Positions 35,598 through 44,416 of a stretch of 64,000 nucleotides of DNA are shown here, piece by piece. The position numbers and the translations under genes are program-made. This DNA is from Bifidobacterium criceti (GTDB taxonomy: Bacteria > Actinomycetota > Actinomycetes > Actinomycetales > Bifidobacteriaceae), in assembly GCF_002286935.1 (NCBI RefSeq), contig NZ_MVOH01000003.1, positions 1 through 64,000 of the forward strand, written 5' to 3'. The notes below the pieces were generated by a model, which was given only the letters and a program-made list of their open reading frames with translations, did not search any database and was not told where the DNA came from. The stretch's first letter is position 1. Each line of letters starts with the position of its first letter.

Positions 35598-36368
35598 ATG
35601 ACCGTTCGCGAGCGACGGACACACGCATACCAACCGACGCTGCCGCTGTGGCAGCCGACGTCGAACAACGGCGCGCACGGCGGAACGTGCGACGCACACA
35701 GCGGGACGCGTGACGCGCGGCCCATCGTCAGCATCGACACGCGCAACGCCGCATGGCTCACGAGTGACGGACCACCGCCGGCGCGCGTCGACGTCGGTGA
35801 TGCCCGCACCATGACAAAGACGGTCATCTACACACACGACAACCTTCCCGGACCGTTCGCACTACGCACGCTCACCGTCTCCGGCATCCTCATCGCGCTC
35901 GACGACGACCACGCGTTCCTGCGCGCCGACGGCGAAACGCTCTACGGGCGCGCGGCGATCGTCGCGTCGGTGCTGCCGAACCGACGCCTCGTCGCATGCG
36001 GACGCACCGCGGCATGGGTATGGCTTGGCGGCGATTTCCCGAGCGTCATCGATGCGCTCTCGGCGATTCACTACCGCGCGCCGATCCTCGGGCGTCCGAT
36101 CCATGTGCGCGAGCGCCGCGTGCCACCGAACCAGACGAAACAGATCGGCCCCCTCATCGTCACGACGCCCGAGCGCACGGTATGCGACCTCGCGATGTGC
36201 ACACAGGACGAGATCTACGACGAGTCGCTCGACGAACGGATCCTCCAGTTGCTACGGCAGTTCCGCGTCGATGTGCAGGATTGCCTGCTCATCCTCGAAG
36301 GCTGCTCGTATCTGCACACGGCGCAGCGGGCGCGCGAAGTGATCGCCGACTTCTCGTGCATCGCGTGA
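35598..36368 (+). CDS. AbiEi-like antitoxin-domain protein (tentative)
   Basis: 256 residues. The central and C-terminal part (about 130-240) has CGRTAAWVWLGG followed by RERRVPPNQTKQIGPLIVTT and PERTVCDLAM, an arrangement seen in AbiEi-type antitoxin and related transcriptional-regulator domains. No AbiEii nucleotidyltransferase toxin gene is adjacent, so a complete type IV toxin-antitoxin pair is not present and the protein may be an orphan regulator. The N-terminal 75 residues are low-complexity. Start at 35598 follows GAAGGGGG; a Met at 35580 is possible. Its promoter region carries the DnaA-box-like cluster. Confidence 0.5.
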   Translation: MTVRERRTHAYQPTLPLWQPTSNNGAHGGTCDAHSGTRDARPIVSIDTRNAAWLTSDGPPPARVDVGDARTMTKTVIYTHDNLPGPFALRTLTVSGILIALDDDHAFLRADGETLYGRAAIVASVLPNRRLVACGRTAAWVWLGGDFPSVIDALSAIHYRAPILGRPIHVRERRVPPNQTKQIGPLIVTTPERTVCDLAMCTQDEIYDESLDERILQLLRQFRVDVQDCLLILEGCSYLHTAQRAREVIADFSCIA

Positions 36369-36458
36369 CCGGCCCCGGCATATCGACATCGAAACCGACA
36401 TACCGATATACAGTATCCAATATCACCCTCTATCAAAGGGAAAAGGAAGGGGAATGAC

Positions 36459-36806
36459 ATGTCTTTCGCCAACCGACGTGGACGGGCGAAGCGTGCGGCG
36501 CGCGCGTTGTGCGACCGTCTTGAGTCGACACAGACGATCGCGTACGCCGGAAGCGAACCATCGGCGGAACCGCTCACGCCGCCGGAACCGCCGGTCAGGC
36601 TCACGCCGACCGTCGCGAGCGACCCCGATACGCCGACCGAGATTCTGTGGCATATCGCGCGCCACGCGCCGCATCTGCGCAAATGGGTCGTCGCCAACCG
36701 CGCGGCCGACGCGAATCTGCTCGAATACATCTCACAACAAGGCGGCCCCGGCGTGCGCGAGACATTGCAGATGCTGTTCGATTCGCTCGAACATACGCGC
36801 ACGTGA
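36459..36806 (+). CDS. small variant-leucine-rich-repeat-like protein
   Basis: 115 residues, preceded by AGGAAGGGG. After a basic N-terminus (MSFANRRGRAKRAARALC) and a Pro/Glu-rich linker, residues 53-110 (ASDPDTPTEILWHIARHAPH, then RKWVVANRAADANLLEYIS) follow the pattern of variant leucine-rich repeats found in small actinobacterial proteins: short helical units with Asp-Pro turns. No enzyme motif, signal or membrane helix. Probably a protein-interaction module; partner unknown. It ends 23 bases before the convergent rsmI stop. Confidence 0.6.
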   Translation: MSFANRRGRAKRAARALCDRLESTQTIAYAGSEPSAEPLTPPEPPVRLTPTVASDPDTPTEILWHIARHAPHLRKWVVANRAADANLLEYISQQGGPGVRETLQMLFDSLEHTRT

Positions 36807-36829
36807 CAGGGCGACACGTACGCCACCGT

Positions 36830-37786
36830 TCAGCGTTTCGCGAGCACAGCCGCGTACACGAGTTTCTTGTTCGCGAGCGCGCCGTCCGCGCCCGGATGGT
36901 CGGCGACGACATGCGCGATCGCGTCCTTGATACGAACGTTGTGGTCGTCGGCGTAGCGCAACGCGAGGTCGGCGAGTTCGTCGACGCCCAACGCGGCCGT
37001 TTCGGGCACGTCCGCGCCGCTCGCGCCGCCGATGACGAGGACCATTTCGCCGCGCGGCGGATCATCGGCGACGCTTGCGCGGATCTCACCGATTGCGCCA
37101 CGGCGGATCTGTTCGTAGTCCTTCGTCAGTTCGCGGCACAGCGCCATCGGACGGTCGGGACCGAACGCCTCCTCAAGGTCGGCGATCGATTCGGCGATGC
37201 GGTGGAGCGTCTCGTAGAACACAATCGTGCGGCGTTCACCTTTGAGCGCGCGCAGATGCTGCATGCGTTCGGCATGGCGTCTCGGCAGGAATCCCTCATA
37301 GCAGAAGCGGTCGGTCGGCAATCCGGAGAGCGCGAGCGCATCGAGGACCGCGGACGGCCCGGGCGCGCATGTCACCGGCAGTCCGCGTTCGATCGCGCGG
37401 CGTACGATCGCGAGTCCTGGGTCGTTGATCGTCGGCATGCCCGCGTCGGATACGACGAGGACGGTCGCGCCGGCGGCGACATCGTCGAGGAGTTGATCCG
37501 CCTTGCCGCGTTCGTTGTGGTCGTGGTTCGCGACGACGCGGCCGCCCACATGCACACCGAGGCGGTTCGCGAGCGCGTAGAGCCTGCGCGTGTCTTCGGC
37601 GGCGACGATGTTCGCGCGTTCGAGGAGCGCGATGAGCCGCGCCGACGCGTCCGCCGAGTTCCCGATCGGCGTCGCCGCAAGCACGACCGTTCCACGTGGA
37701 ACGTGCACGTCAAGGCCCGCCCCACCGATGTGCACATCCACGCCGCCGTCTTCTTCTGCTGTATCTTCCACCCGTCGTTGTGTCAT
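36830..37786 (-). CDS. rsmI: 16S rRNA C1402 2'-O-methyltransferase
   Basis: 318 residues. Tetrapyrrole-methylase fold enzyme that methylates C1402 in the decoding centre of 16S rRNA. Signature pieces: VLAATPIGNSADASARL, AAEDTRR, NHDHNERGKADQLL, VLVVSDAGMPTINDPG (SAM-binding) and APGPSAVLDALALSGL, in the normal order. It carries about 30 extra acidic residues at the N-terminus compared with minimal RsmI. Start at 37786 after TTGAGGGC. Divergent from the O-mannosyltransferase gene across 130 bp; this rsmI/pmt pairing is common in actinobacteria. Confidence 0.93.
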   Translation of the reverse strand: MTQRRVEDTAEEDGGVDVHIGGAGLDVHVPRGTVVLAATPIGNSADASARLIALLERANIVAAEDTRRLYALANRLGVHVGGRVVANHDHNERGKADQLLDDVAAGATVLVVSDAGMPTINDPGLAIVRRAIERGLPVTCAPGPSAVLDALALSGLPTDRFCYEGFLPRRHAERMQHLRALKGERRTIVFYETLHRIAESIADLEEAFGPDRPMALCRELTKDYEQIRRGAIGEIRASVADDPPRGEMVLVIGGASGADVPETAALGVDELADLALRYADDHNVRIKDAIAHVVADHPGADGALANKKLVYAAVLAKR

Positions 37787-37916
37787 GCCCTCAAGTATGC
37801 CGCGCGCGTCCCCCAATGCGCATATGCCGCGCGCATGTGCGCATACAGAACGCCATACACGACGTCGGGTAGCGTGGGACGCGCGAACGATGTCCACTTC
37901 GACTTCGGGAGGTCCC

Positions 37917-39539
37917 ATGCGATTCGCACACGCGATGCTCGCGATGACGCAACCCAGACACGAACGCCGTGCCGGCGGCGTACACAGCGCGATGGGCCGC
38001 GCCAGTTACACGCCCGCACCGCCGCTGCCGCCGCTTGTCTCATGGGGGTGGACGTTCATCGTCGCACTCTTCGGCGCATTGTTGCGCATCATCCGCCTCG
38101 GTGAGCCGCGCGCCGTCGTCTTCGACGAAACCTATTACGTCAAGGACGCGTGGACGATGCTCAACACGGGCGAGCCGCGCAACTGGCCGGAAAGCGTCAC
38201 CTATAGCGGCAAGAGCGTGAGCCCGAACATTCCGTTCGCCGACGGCGATGTCAACGGATGGCTCGACACGGCCGAATACGTCGTCCATCCGCCGATGGGC
38301 AAATGGTTCATCGCGTGGGGCCTCAACCTGTTCGGCGGCGCGCAGCACGTGTATGCGTGGCGCATCGCGACGGCGGTCGCCGGCGTCGCCGCGATCGTCA
38401 TCCTCATCCGCCTCGCGCTGCGGTTGTTCCACACGATGCCGATCGCGCTCGGCGCCGGTTTCCTGATGGCAATCGACGGCGTCGGCATCGTCATGAGTCG
38501 CACCGGACTGCTTGATAATTTCATCATGGTGCTCGCGCTTGGCGCGTTCATGCTGCTCGTCATGCACCGCGACTGGGCGCGCGCACGCCTGCTCGCGGCA
38601 GCCGGCGCGGAAGAAGCCACCGCGAAGCCGCCGCAGATCGCGTGCTCGTGGTACCGCGTCGGCGCCGCCGTGCTCCTCGGGTTGACGACGGGCGTCAAAT
38701 GGTCGGGCACGTATTTCTTCGCCGTGTTCTGCGTCATCAGCGTCCTATGGGACGCATGGCAGTACCATGAGGCCGGCTACGCCCGCTGGTTCCTCAACGC
38801 GGGGCTCGGCACGGGCCTGCTCACCGCGCTGTATATGGTCCCGATCTATGCGCTGAGCTATCTCGCGACATGGATCGGCTGGTTCATCCACCCGGATTCC
38901 TATATGCACGACTGGGCGCTCCAACATCCGGGCGAAGGCGTCACGTGGCTCCCCGCAACGCTGCGCTCGTTCGTCGAATACCACCGTGAGATGTGGCAGT
39001 TCCATACGACGCTCGACGCGCCGCACGACTACAAGGCGAATCCGCTCACGTGGCCGTTGCAGATCCGTCCGACGAGTTTCTACTGGGAGAAGCTCGACGG
39101 ACATCCTGGCATGTGCTCGCTCGCACCGCATTCGCAATGCGTCTCGGCGGTCACGTCGCTCGGCAATCCAATCATATGGTGGCTTGGTTCGCTGTGCGCG
39201 GTCGTCGCGGTCGGCATCGCGCTGTGGAGGCACGGCGACTGGCGCATCTGGGCCGTGCTCGCCGGCTTCCTCGCCGGCTGGCTGCCGTGGGCGCAATATC
39301 TGCACCGTACGACCTTCACGTTCTATTCGATCGTGCTGCTGCCGTGGATCATCCTCGCGATCTGTTATGTGCTCGATTGGATTCGCGAGACCTGCACGCC
39401 GGCGCCGTGGCATGCGACATTGTGCTGCGTGCTCGTCGTGACGACGCTCGTCTCGATCTTCTTCTACCCGATCTGGACGGCGCTGCCGGTGCCCTACGAA
39501 TTCTGGTTGAGCCATATGTGGCTCGATTCGTGGATCTGA
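37917..39539 (+). CDS. pmt: dolichyl-phosphate-mannose--protein O-mannosyltransferase
   Basis: 540 residues. GT39 integral membrane enzyme that transfers mannose from polyprenyl-phosphate-mannose to Ser/Thr of exported proteins. About eleven hydrophobic segments. The catalytic Asp-Glu lies in VVFDETYYVKDAW in the first extracytoplasmic loop; VHPPMGKWFIAWG is the second family motif, and GVKWSGTYFF the third. C-terminal half contains FYWEKLDGHPG and WLPWAQYLHRTTFTFYSIV, typical of actinobacterial Pmt. Start at 37917 after GGGAGGTCCC. Monocistronic, divergent from rsmI. Confidence 0.94.
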   Translation: MRFAHAMLAMTQPRHERRAGGVHSAMGRASYTPAPPLPPLVSWGWTFIVALFGALLRIIRLGEPRAVVFDETYYVKDAWTMLNTGEPRNWPESVTYSGKSVSPNIPFADGDVNGWLDTAEYVVHPPMGKWFIAWGLNLFGGAQHVYAWRIATAVAGVAAIVILIRLALRLFHTMPIALGAGFLMAIDGVGIVMSRTGLLDNFIMVLALGAFMLLVMHRDWARARLLAAAGAEEATAKPPQIACSWYRVGAAVLLGLTTGVKWSGTYFFAVFCVISVLWDAWQYHEAGYARWFLNAGLGTGLLTALYMVPIYALSYLATWIGWFIHPDSYMHDWALQHPGEGVTWLPATLRSFVEYHREMWQFHTTLDAPHDYKANPLTWPLQIRPTSFYWEKLDGHPGMCSLAPHSQCVSAVTSLGNPIIWWLGSLCAVVAVGIALWRHGDWRIWAVLAGFLAGWLPWAQYLHRTTFTFYSIVLLPWIILAICYVLDWIRETCTPAPWHATLCCVLVVTTLVSIFFYPIWTALPVPYEFWLSHMWLDSWI

Positions 39540-39652
39540 CGTGCCGTACGCCTATAGTTAGTATGTTGATTGAACGAAGCAGTTCGAGAGGACCGTCGTA
39601 CACGGTCATCCGGAACTGCACGACGATTCCGATGACTCGACGAAGAGGCGAC

Positions 39653-40492
39653 ATGCAGTATTTTGAGACGACATTGACCGGTATCGACGGTTCCGACGCG
39701 CGGTTCGCCGGATACATGCCCGACAATTACCCCGATATCGACCCCGACCGACGACGTCCGGCCGTCCTTGTGCTGCCCGGCAGCGGCTATTGGCAGACGA
39801 CGGACCGCGAAGGCGAACCGATCGCGCTCAAGTTCCTCGCCGAGGACTACAACGCGTTCGTATTGCACTATTCATGCCGACCATCCGTCTATCCGACGTC
39901 CGTCCTCGAAGTCGCCGAAGCCGTCCGCCGCATGCACGAGCACGCCGACGATTGGCATATCGACACGTCGCGCATCGCCGTCATCGGCTTCTCCGCGGGC
40001 GGTCACCTCGCCGCTGACTTCGCGACGAGCGCCTCCGACGACGTGATGCGCGCCCACGGCTACGATCCGGACATGCTGCGACCGGCCGCGCTGATGCTGT
40101 CCTACCCGGTCATCAGCGCCGGCGAACACCGCCACGACGGCAGCTTCCGCGCACTGCTCGGCGAGCGTTACGCCGACCCCGACATGATGCGCGAGGTCTC
40201 GATCGAGGAGCACATCGGCGCGAAGACGCCGCCGGTCTTCGTCTGGCACACGGTGCCGGACGACTGCGTGCCGGTCGAGAACACGCTGCTGCTCATCGCC
40301 GCCTGCAAGGCCGCGGATGTGCCGATCGAGACGCATCTGTTCCCGACCGGCGGACATGGCCTGTCGCTCGCGACGGCCGAGACCGCATGGGGCGGCACCG
40401 ACGGCATCGAGCCCGGCGTCGACGTGTGGATTCGGCTCGCGCTCGCGTGGCTTGCGCGCACCTTCGGCACAAGCGGACACGATACAATGTGA
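39653..40492 (+). CDS. alpha/beta-hydrolase esterase (BD-FAE/acetylxylan-esterase-like)
   Basis: 279 residues. Serine esterase with oxyanion-hole segment VLVLPGSGYW (about 38-47), nucleophile elbow GFSAGGHLA (Ser about 110), acid Asp near VPDDCVPV and catalytic His in TGGHGLSLA, in correct order and spacing for the BD-FAE group of carbohydrate esterases. No signal peptide, so it acts on internalised acylated sugars. Start at 39653 after GAAGAGGCG. A TetR regulator gene follows 60 bases downstream in the same direction, and glycosidase genes face it, so a role in sugar de-acylation is likely. Confidence 0.82.
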   Translation: MQYFETTLTGIDGSDARFAGYMPDNYPDIDPDRRRPAVLVLPGSGYWQTTDREGEPIALKFLAEDYNAFVLHYSCRPSVYPTSVLEVAEAVRRMHEHADDWHIDTSRIAVIGFSAGGHLAADFATSASDDVMRAHGYDPDMLRPAALMLSYPVISAGEHRHDGSFRALLGERYADPDMMREVSIEEHIGAKTPPVFVWHTVPDDCVPVENTLLLIAACKAADVPIETHLFPTGGHGLSLATAETAWGGTDGIEPGVDVWIRLALAWLARTFGTSGHDTM

Positions 40493-40552
40493 CGGCACCG
40501 TTTCCCGCCCCTCCCCTCACCGGCGCACCGGCGCCCATGCAAAGGACCCATC

Positions 40553-41356
40553 ATGGCAATCGCCGCATGGCAGCAGATCCTCGACCAGTACGGCACCGCG
40601 CGCGGGCCGCGCAAACCGCCGCTCGCATCCCATGAGATCACGGCGCGTGACACGACGTCGGGCAAACGGTTCGTCAAGCGCAAACGCATGAGCCAGGAGG
40701 AGCGCCATCTGCAGATCCTGCGCGCCGCGTCGAAGATCATCGCCGTGAAAGGCTACTGGGGGATGTCGCTTCAGGACATATCGGACGAGATCGGCATCAC
40801 CGAGGCCGCGCTCTACCACTACATCGACTCAAAAGAGGACCTGCTGCGCATGGTGCTTGCAGAAGGCTACGACACGACCGAGGCGAACGAATTCGCCGCG
40901 TTGAGCGCATCGGCCGTCGACGGCGACGGCCATCGCGTCTACTGCTATCCGCGCTACTGCCTCAACACCGTGCTCTACAACATGCAACGCCCCGAGATGG
41001 TCCAGCTCTCGTGTGTGCTCGGCAGCGAGGCGCTCAATCCGGACCATCCGGCGCACCGGTTCTTCACCGGACGCCATATGCGGCTGTGGGAGATGGTCGG
41101 TTCGATGAACTGGCTGCTGCCGCACGGCATGACCAACGAACGGTTCTTCGACCTCTATACGCTCGCGCAGTCGGCGATCGATGGGCTGCAGGCGCGCTGG
41201 CTCGGCGACGCATCGATCGACCTGCTCGAGGAGTGGGTGCGCTTCAGTGACGTCATCTTCCCGCGCGCGACATGGGAGGGGTATGCCGACCCCAGCGAAA
41301 TCGCCGTCGGAGACGGACGCCGCCTGCTGCCGCACACATTGCAGGGGCTTGGCTGA
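40553..41356 (+). CDS. TetR family transcriptional regulator
   Basis: 267 residues. A 50-residue N-terminal extension precedes the DNA-binding helix-turn-helix (about 53-100): RHLQILRAASKIIAVKGYWG, then MSLQDISDEIGITEAALYHY, an excellent TetR match. The C-terminal helical ligand-binding domain carries several Cys and Trp residues and gives no clue to the ligand. Start after AAGGACCCATC. It probably controls the upstream esterase or the convergent ROK/GH42 operon, whose stop lies only twelve bases away. Confidence 0.88.
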   Translation: MAIAAWQQILDQYGTARGPRKPPLASHEITARDTTSGKRFVKRKRMSQEERHLQILRAASKIIAVKGYWGMSLQDISDEIGITEAALYHYIDSKEDLLRMVLAEGYDTTEANEFAALSASAVDGDGHRVYCYPRYCLNTVLYNMQRPEMVQLSCVLGSEALNPDHPAHRFFTGRHMRLWEMVGSMNWLLPHGMTNERFFDLYTLAQSAIDGLQARWLGDASIDLLEEWVRFSDVIFPRATWEGYADPSEIAVGDGRRLLPHTLQGLG

Positions 41357-41368
41357 ACACGACCGGAT

Positions 41369-42280
41369 TCACTCGCCGCGTTGGCGCATGACCTCCTCGA
41401 CGAACATGTAGTAGGCGCCGACGAGGCCGGCGTTGCCGCTGTGCCGGCACCGCTTGATCTGCGTCTTGAACGGCTTCCAGTCGCGGATCGATTCGAGCGC
41501 GTCCTCAAGCATCGGCACAAGCGCGGGTTCGGGGCTGATGCCGCCGCCGATGAGCACGATCTGCGGGTCGACGGCGACGACGGTGTTGAAGACGCCGACG
41601 GCGACGTAGTGGAGCCACCGTTCGACGATCGCGCGCACGCGCGGATCGTCGAGTCTGTGGAACAACGTGCTTGGCAGCACCTCGCCGCTGCCGCCGCCGA
41701 ATTCCTCCGCGTACCATTGCGACAGCCTGAGCGTCGAGACGAAATCGTGCAGCGGCAACGCGCCCGCCGAATCGTAGTTGATGATCATCATGCCGAGTTC
41801 GGCGGCACGCCAATCCCTGCCGCGCCGCAGTTTGCCGTCGAGGAAGAGCGCGCCTCCCATGCCGGTGTCGAGCGTGATGAGCACGAAATCGTCGCATTTC
41901 TGCGCATTGCCGCTCATCTTCTCCGCCATTGCCGCGCAATTCGCGTCGTTCTCGACCCATGTGGGGATGTCGACGCCAAGGCGCGCGACGAGTTCGGCGC
42001 CGACGCGCTGTTTCACGAGGATGCGCAACGCGCCCGCCGTCAACGCCGTCTGCGTCTTCGGATTGATGAAGCCCGGCATGCTGATCGCGATGCCGTCGAG
42101 CGGCACACCCAGTTTGCGCACGACCTGCACAAGCGCGTCATAGAATTCGTCAAGTTCGGTGTTCGGCGTCGCGAACGTGCCGGGAATGCCCATACGTCCG
42201 TCGGTGAACAGTGCATACCGCGTGAAGTTCGTGTTGATTTCGAACGCGAGCACCTGATGTGCGCCACTCCGTTTCGTCAT
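41369..42280 (-). CDS. ROK family sugar kinase/regulator
   Basis: 303 residues. ROK-fold protein with no N-terminal helix-turn-helix, so it is a kinase rather than a repressor. LAFEINTNFTRYALF (about 11-25) replaces the usual DIGGT phosphate loop: the Gly-Gly-Thr is absent, which is odd. VENDANCAAMAE (catalytic Asp region), ITLDTGMGGALFLDGKL and VLIGGGISPEP are present. The Cys-rich ROK zinc motif (GHxxxxxxxxxCxCGxxGC) is missing as well, with WRAAELGMMIIN at its start. Start after GAGGAGCG. It is the last gene of a GH31(broken)-GH42-ROK operon, so beta-galactoside metabolism is the likely context. Confidence 0.75.
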   Translation of the reverse strand: MTKRSGAHQVLAFEINTNFTRYALFTDGRMGIPGTFATPNTELDEFYDALVQVVRKLGVPLDGIAISMPGFINPKTQTALTAGALRILVKQRVGAELVARLGVDIPTWVENDANCAAMAEKMSGNAQKCDDFVLITLDTGMGGALFLDGKLRRGRDWRAAELGMMIINYDSAGALPLHDFVSTLRLSQWYAEEFGGGSGEVLPSTLFHRLDDPRVRAIVERWLHYVAVGVFNTVVAVDPQIVLIGGGISPEPALVPMLEDALESIRDWKPFKTQIKRCRHSGNAGLVGAYYMFVEEVMRQRGE

Positions 42281-42354
42281 CGATCGCTCCTCTGTGTCCG
42301 TCACCGCCAATTGTAGCGATGACGTGCCGATATCGACCGACGCCTTCAGCGCCT

Positions 42355-44382
42355 TCAGCGCGTCGGTGCCGCGACAAGCACGTCGTTCTCGTACAGCAGC
42401 ACCGCGAAGGGGTCGAGCACGATCCGTTCGCCGCCCGTCCGTTCCCATACACGCGTATCGTCGCCGGTGTTCATCACGACCGTGTACACGGTGCCGTCGT
42501 CGCCGATGCGGCTCGCGACCTCGACGTCGTCGGGTGCATCGAACGTTGCGACGCCGGTGGCGCGCAGCACATCGTCGAAGAGCGCGTCGATGCCGTCCTC
42601 GTCGAGTGCGGTGCCGACGAAGACCGCGCAACCGTCACCGACGTCGTGCGCGGTGACGGCCGGTGTGCCCGCGTAGAAGTCGTCGCCACCGTAGGTCGCG
42701 AGTGTACGTGCACCCTCCGGCTCGATGATGCTCGCGACAATCGCCTCTGAGCAGTCGACCGCCGCGCCGCTGGCATCAAGCCGCACCGGCACCGTTGCGC
42801 CCGGCGCGACCGCGTCGATCTCCTCGACCCAGACGCCGCATAGGCCGCGCAATGGCACCGGATAGCCGCCTTCGATGACGAGGTCGTGCTCGTCGTGGAT
42901 GCCGGACATGTATCCGGTCACGAGGACGCCACCACCTTCGACATAGCGTTCGAGGTTGTCGGCGACACCCGGCTTGACCATGATCAACACCGGCGCGACG
43001 ACAAGGTCGTATCGCCGCAACATTTCAAGGTCGGCTGTGCTTTCGATGACGTCGATGGCGACGTTGCGCTTCCACAGCGCACGGTAGAAGCGGTGCACCT
43101 CGTCCGGGTACCGCAGTCCCTGCGTCGGGCCGACGCAGCCTTCAATCGACCAGTAGTTCTCCCAGTCGAAGACGACGGCAACCTTCGCGTCGATATGCGA
43201 TCCCATGATGCGCTTCGCGCGCGCGGCGACATCGGCACCGAGCGCCGCGACATCGCGGTACGTGCGCGAACGGTCCGAATCGTCATGGCCGATGACGGCG
43301 CCGTGGAAGCGCTCGCATCCGCCGATCGACTGCTTGAGCTGGAAGAACTGCACGGTGTCGGCGCCGTGCGCGACCGCCTGCCAGCTGAGTTTGCCGACCT
43401 CGCCGGGATGCTTGACCTTGCAGTACGGGAACCAGTTCTGCTGGTTCGGTGTCTGCTCCATCAACATGAACGGCTTACCGCCCCCAACGCCGCGCATGAG
43501 GTCATGGCACATCGCCGTGAAGCTCGGCTGCGTGTCCATACCTGGGTAGTTGTCCCAGCTGACGACGTCCATCTCACGGCCCCATGCGAAATAATCGAGG
43601 TCCTTGAACGTGCCCATCAGATTCGTCGTGATCGGCGTCGACATGCCGAATTCACGGATCGCGTCACGCTCAAGGCGGAAGCAGTCGAGCATCTGTTCGT
43701 TCTGGAAACGGCGGTAGTCGATCTGCAGTCCCGAGATGACACATTTGTCGGTGCCGATGCCGTCGCCATAGGTGACAGGCGGCACGACCTCATCGAAATC
43801 ATGGATCGTGTGGCTCCAGAAGTTCATGCACCACGCGCGGTTGAGCGCCTCGACGGTGCCGTAGCGCGCACGCAGCCAGTCGCGGAACGCGGCCGCGCAG
43901 GTCTCGCAGTAGCAGTAGCCGCCGCCGTTGCCGTATTCGTTGTTGACATGCCATGCGACGATGCCGGAATCGCCGGTATAGCGGCGCGCGACGGCGGACG
44001 CGAGCACCCGCGCGCGTTCACGGTATTTCGGCGAGCTCGGGCAGAAGTTGTGTCGGCCGCCAAAGACCTGCCGTGTGCCGTCGGCGCCTATGCGCATCAC
44101 ATGCGGGTAGCGGCGCGCCATCCACGCGGGGATGGCGGCCGTGCCGGTCGCCATGACGATGCGCATATCGCGCGAATCAAGCGCTGCGACGATCGTGTCG
44201 AGCATCGAGAAATCGTAGTGTCCTTCGCTTGGTTCGAGGAGCGCCCACGAGAATACATTGATTGTCGCCTCGTTGACATGCGAGCGCCCGAGCAGCTCAA
44301 GGTCGTGCTCCCAGCTCTCCTGGGGCCACTGTTCGGGGTTGTAGTCACCACCGAACAGGAAATCGTCGAACATTGCCGTCAT
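42355..44382 (-). CDS. GH42 beta-galactosidase
   Basis: 675 residues. Intracellular beta-galactosidase active on galacto-oligosaccharides or galactan fragments. Catalytic acid/base Glu149 in WHVNNEYG and nucleophile Glu309 in LMEQTPNQQNW; zinc-type Cys cluster CYCETC near 155; trimerisation domain and small C-terminal beta domain follow. Start chosen at 44382 (MTAMFDD), eight bases after AAGGAG; in-frame ATG 44388 and GTG 44391 sit too close to the ribosome site. Upstream lies a truncated GH31 gene with 34 bases between; the ancestral operon promoter probably lay in the region deleted near 45808, so present expression is uncertain. Confidence 0.93.
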   Translation of the reverse strand: MTAMFDDFLFGGDYNPEQWPQESWEHDLELLGRSHVNEATINVFSWALLEPSEGHYDFSMLDTIVAALDSRDMRIVMATGTAAIPAWMARRYPHVMRIGADGTRQVFGGRHNFCPSSPKYRERARVLASAVARRYTGDSGIVAWHVNNEYGNGGGYCYCETCAAAFRDWLRARYGTVEALNRAWCMNFWSHTIHDFDEVVPPVTYGDGIGTDKCVISGLQIDYRRFQNEQMLDCFRLERDAIREFGMSTPITTNLMGTFKDLDYFAWGREMDVVSWDNYPGMDTQPSFTAMCHDLMRGVGGGKPFMLMEQTPNQQNWFPYCKVKHPGEVGKLSWQAVAHGADTVQFFQLKQSIGGCERFHGAVIGHDDSDRSRTYRDVAALGADVAARAKRIMGSHIDAKVAVVFDWENYWSIEGCVGPTQGLRYPDEVHRFYRALWKRNVAIDVIESTADLEMLRRYDLVVAPVLIMVKPGVADNLERYVEGGGVLVTGYMSGIHDEHDLVIEGGYPVPLRGLCGVWVEEIDAVAPGATVPVRLDASGAAVDCSEAIVASIIEPEGARTLATYGGDDFYAGTPAVTAHDVGDGCAVFVGTALDEDGIDALFDDVLRATGVATFDAPDDVEVASRIGDDGTVYTVVMNTGDDTRVWERTGGERIVLDPFAVLLYENDVLVAAPTR

Positions 44383-44416
44383 CGTCATCACTCCTTCATC
44401 GTGTGCATCGTCGTCC

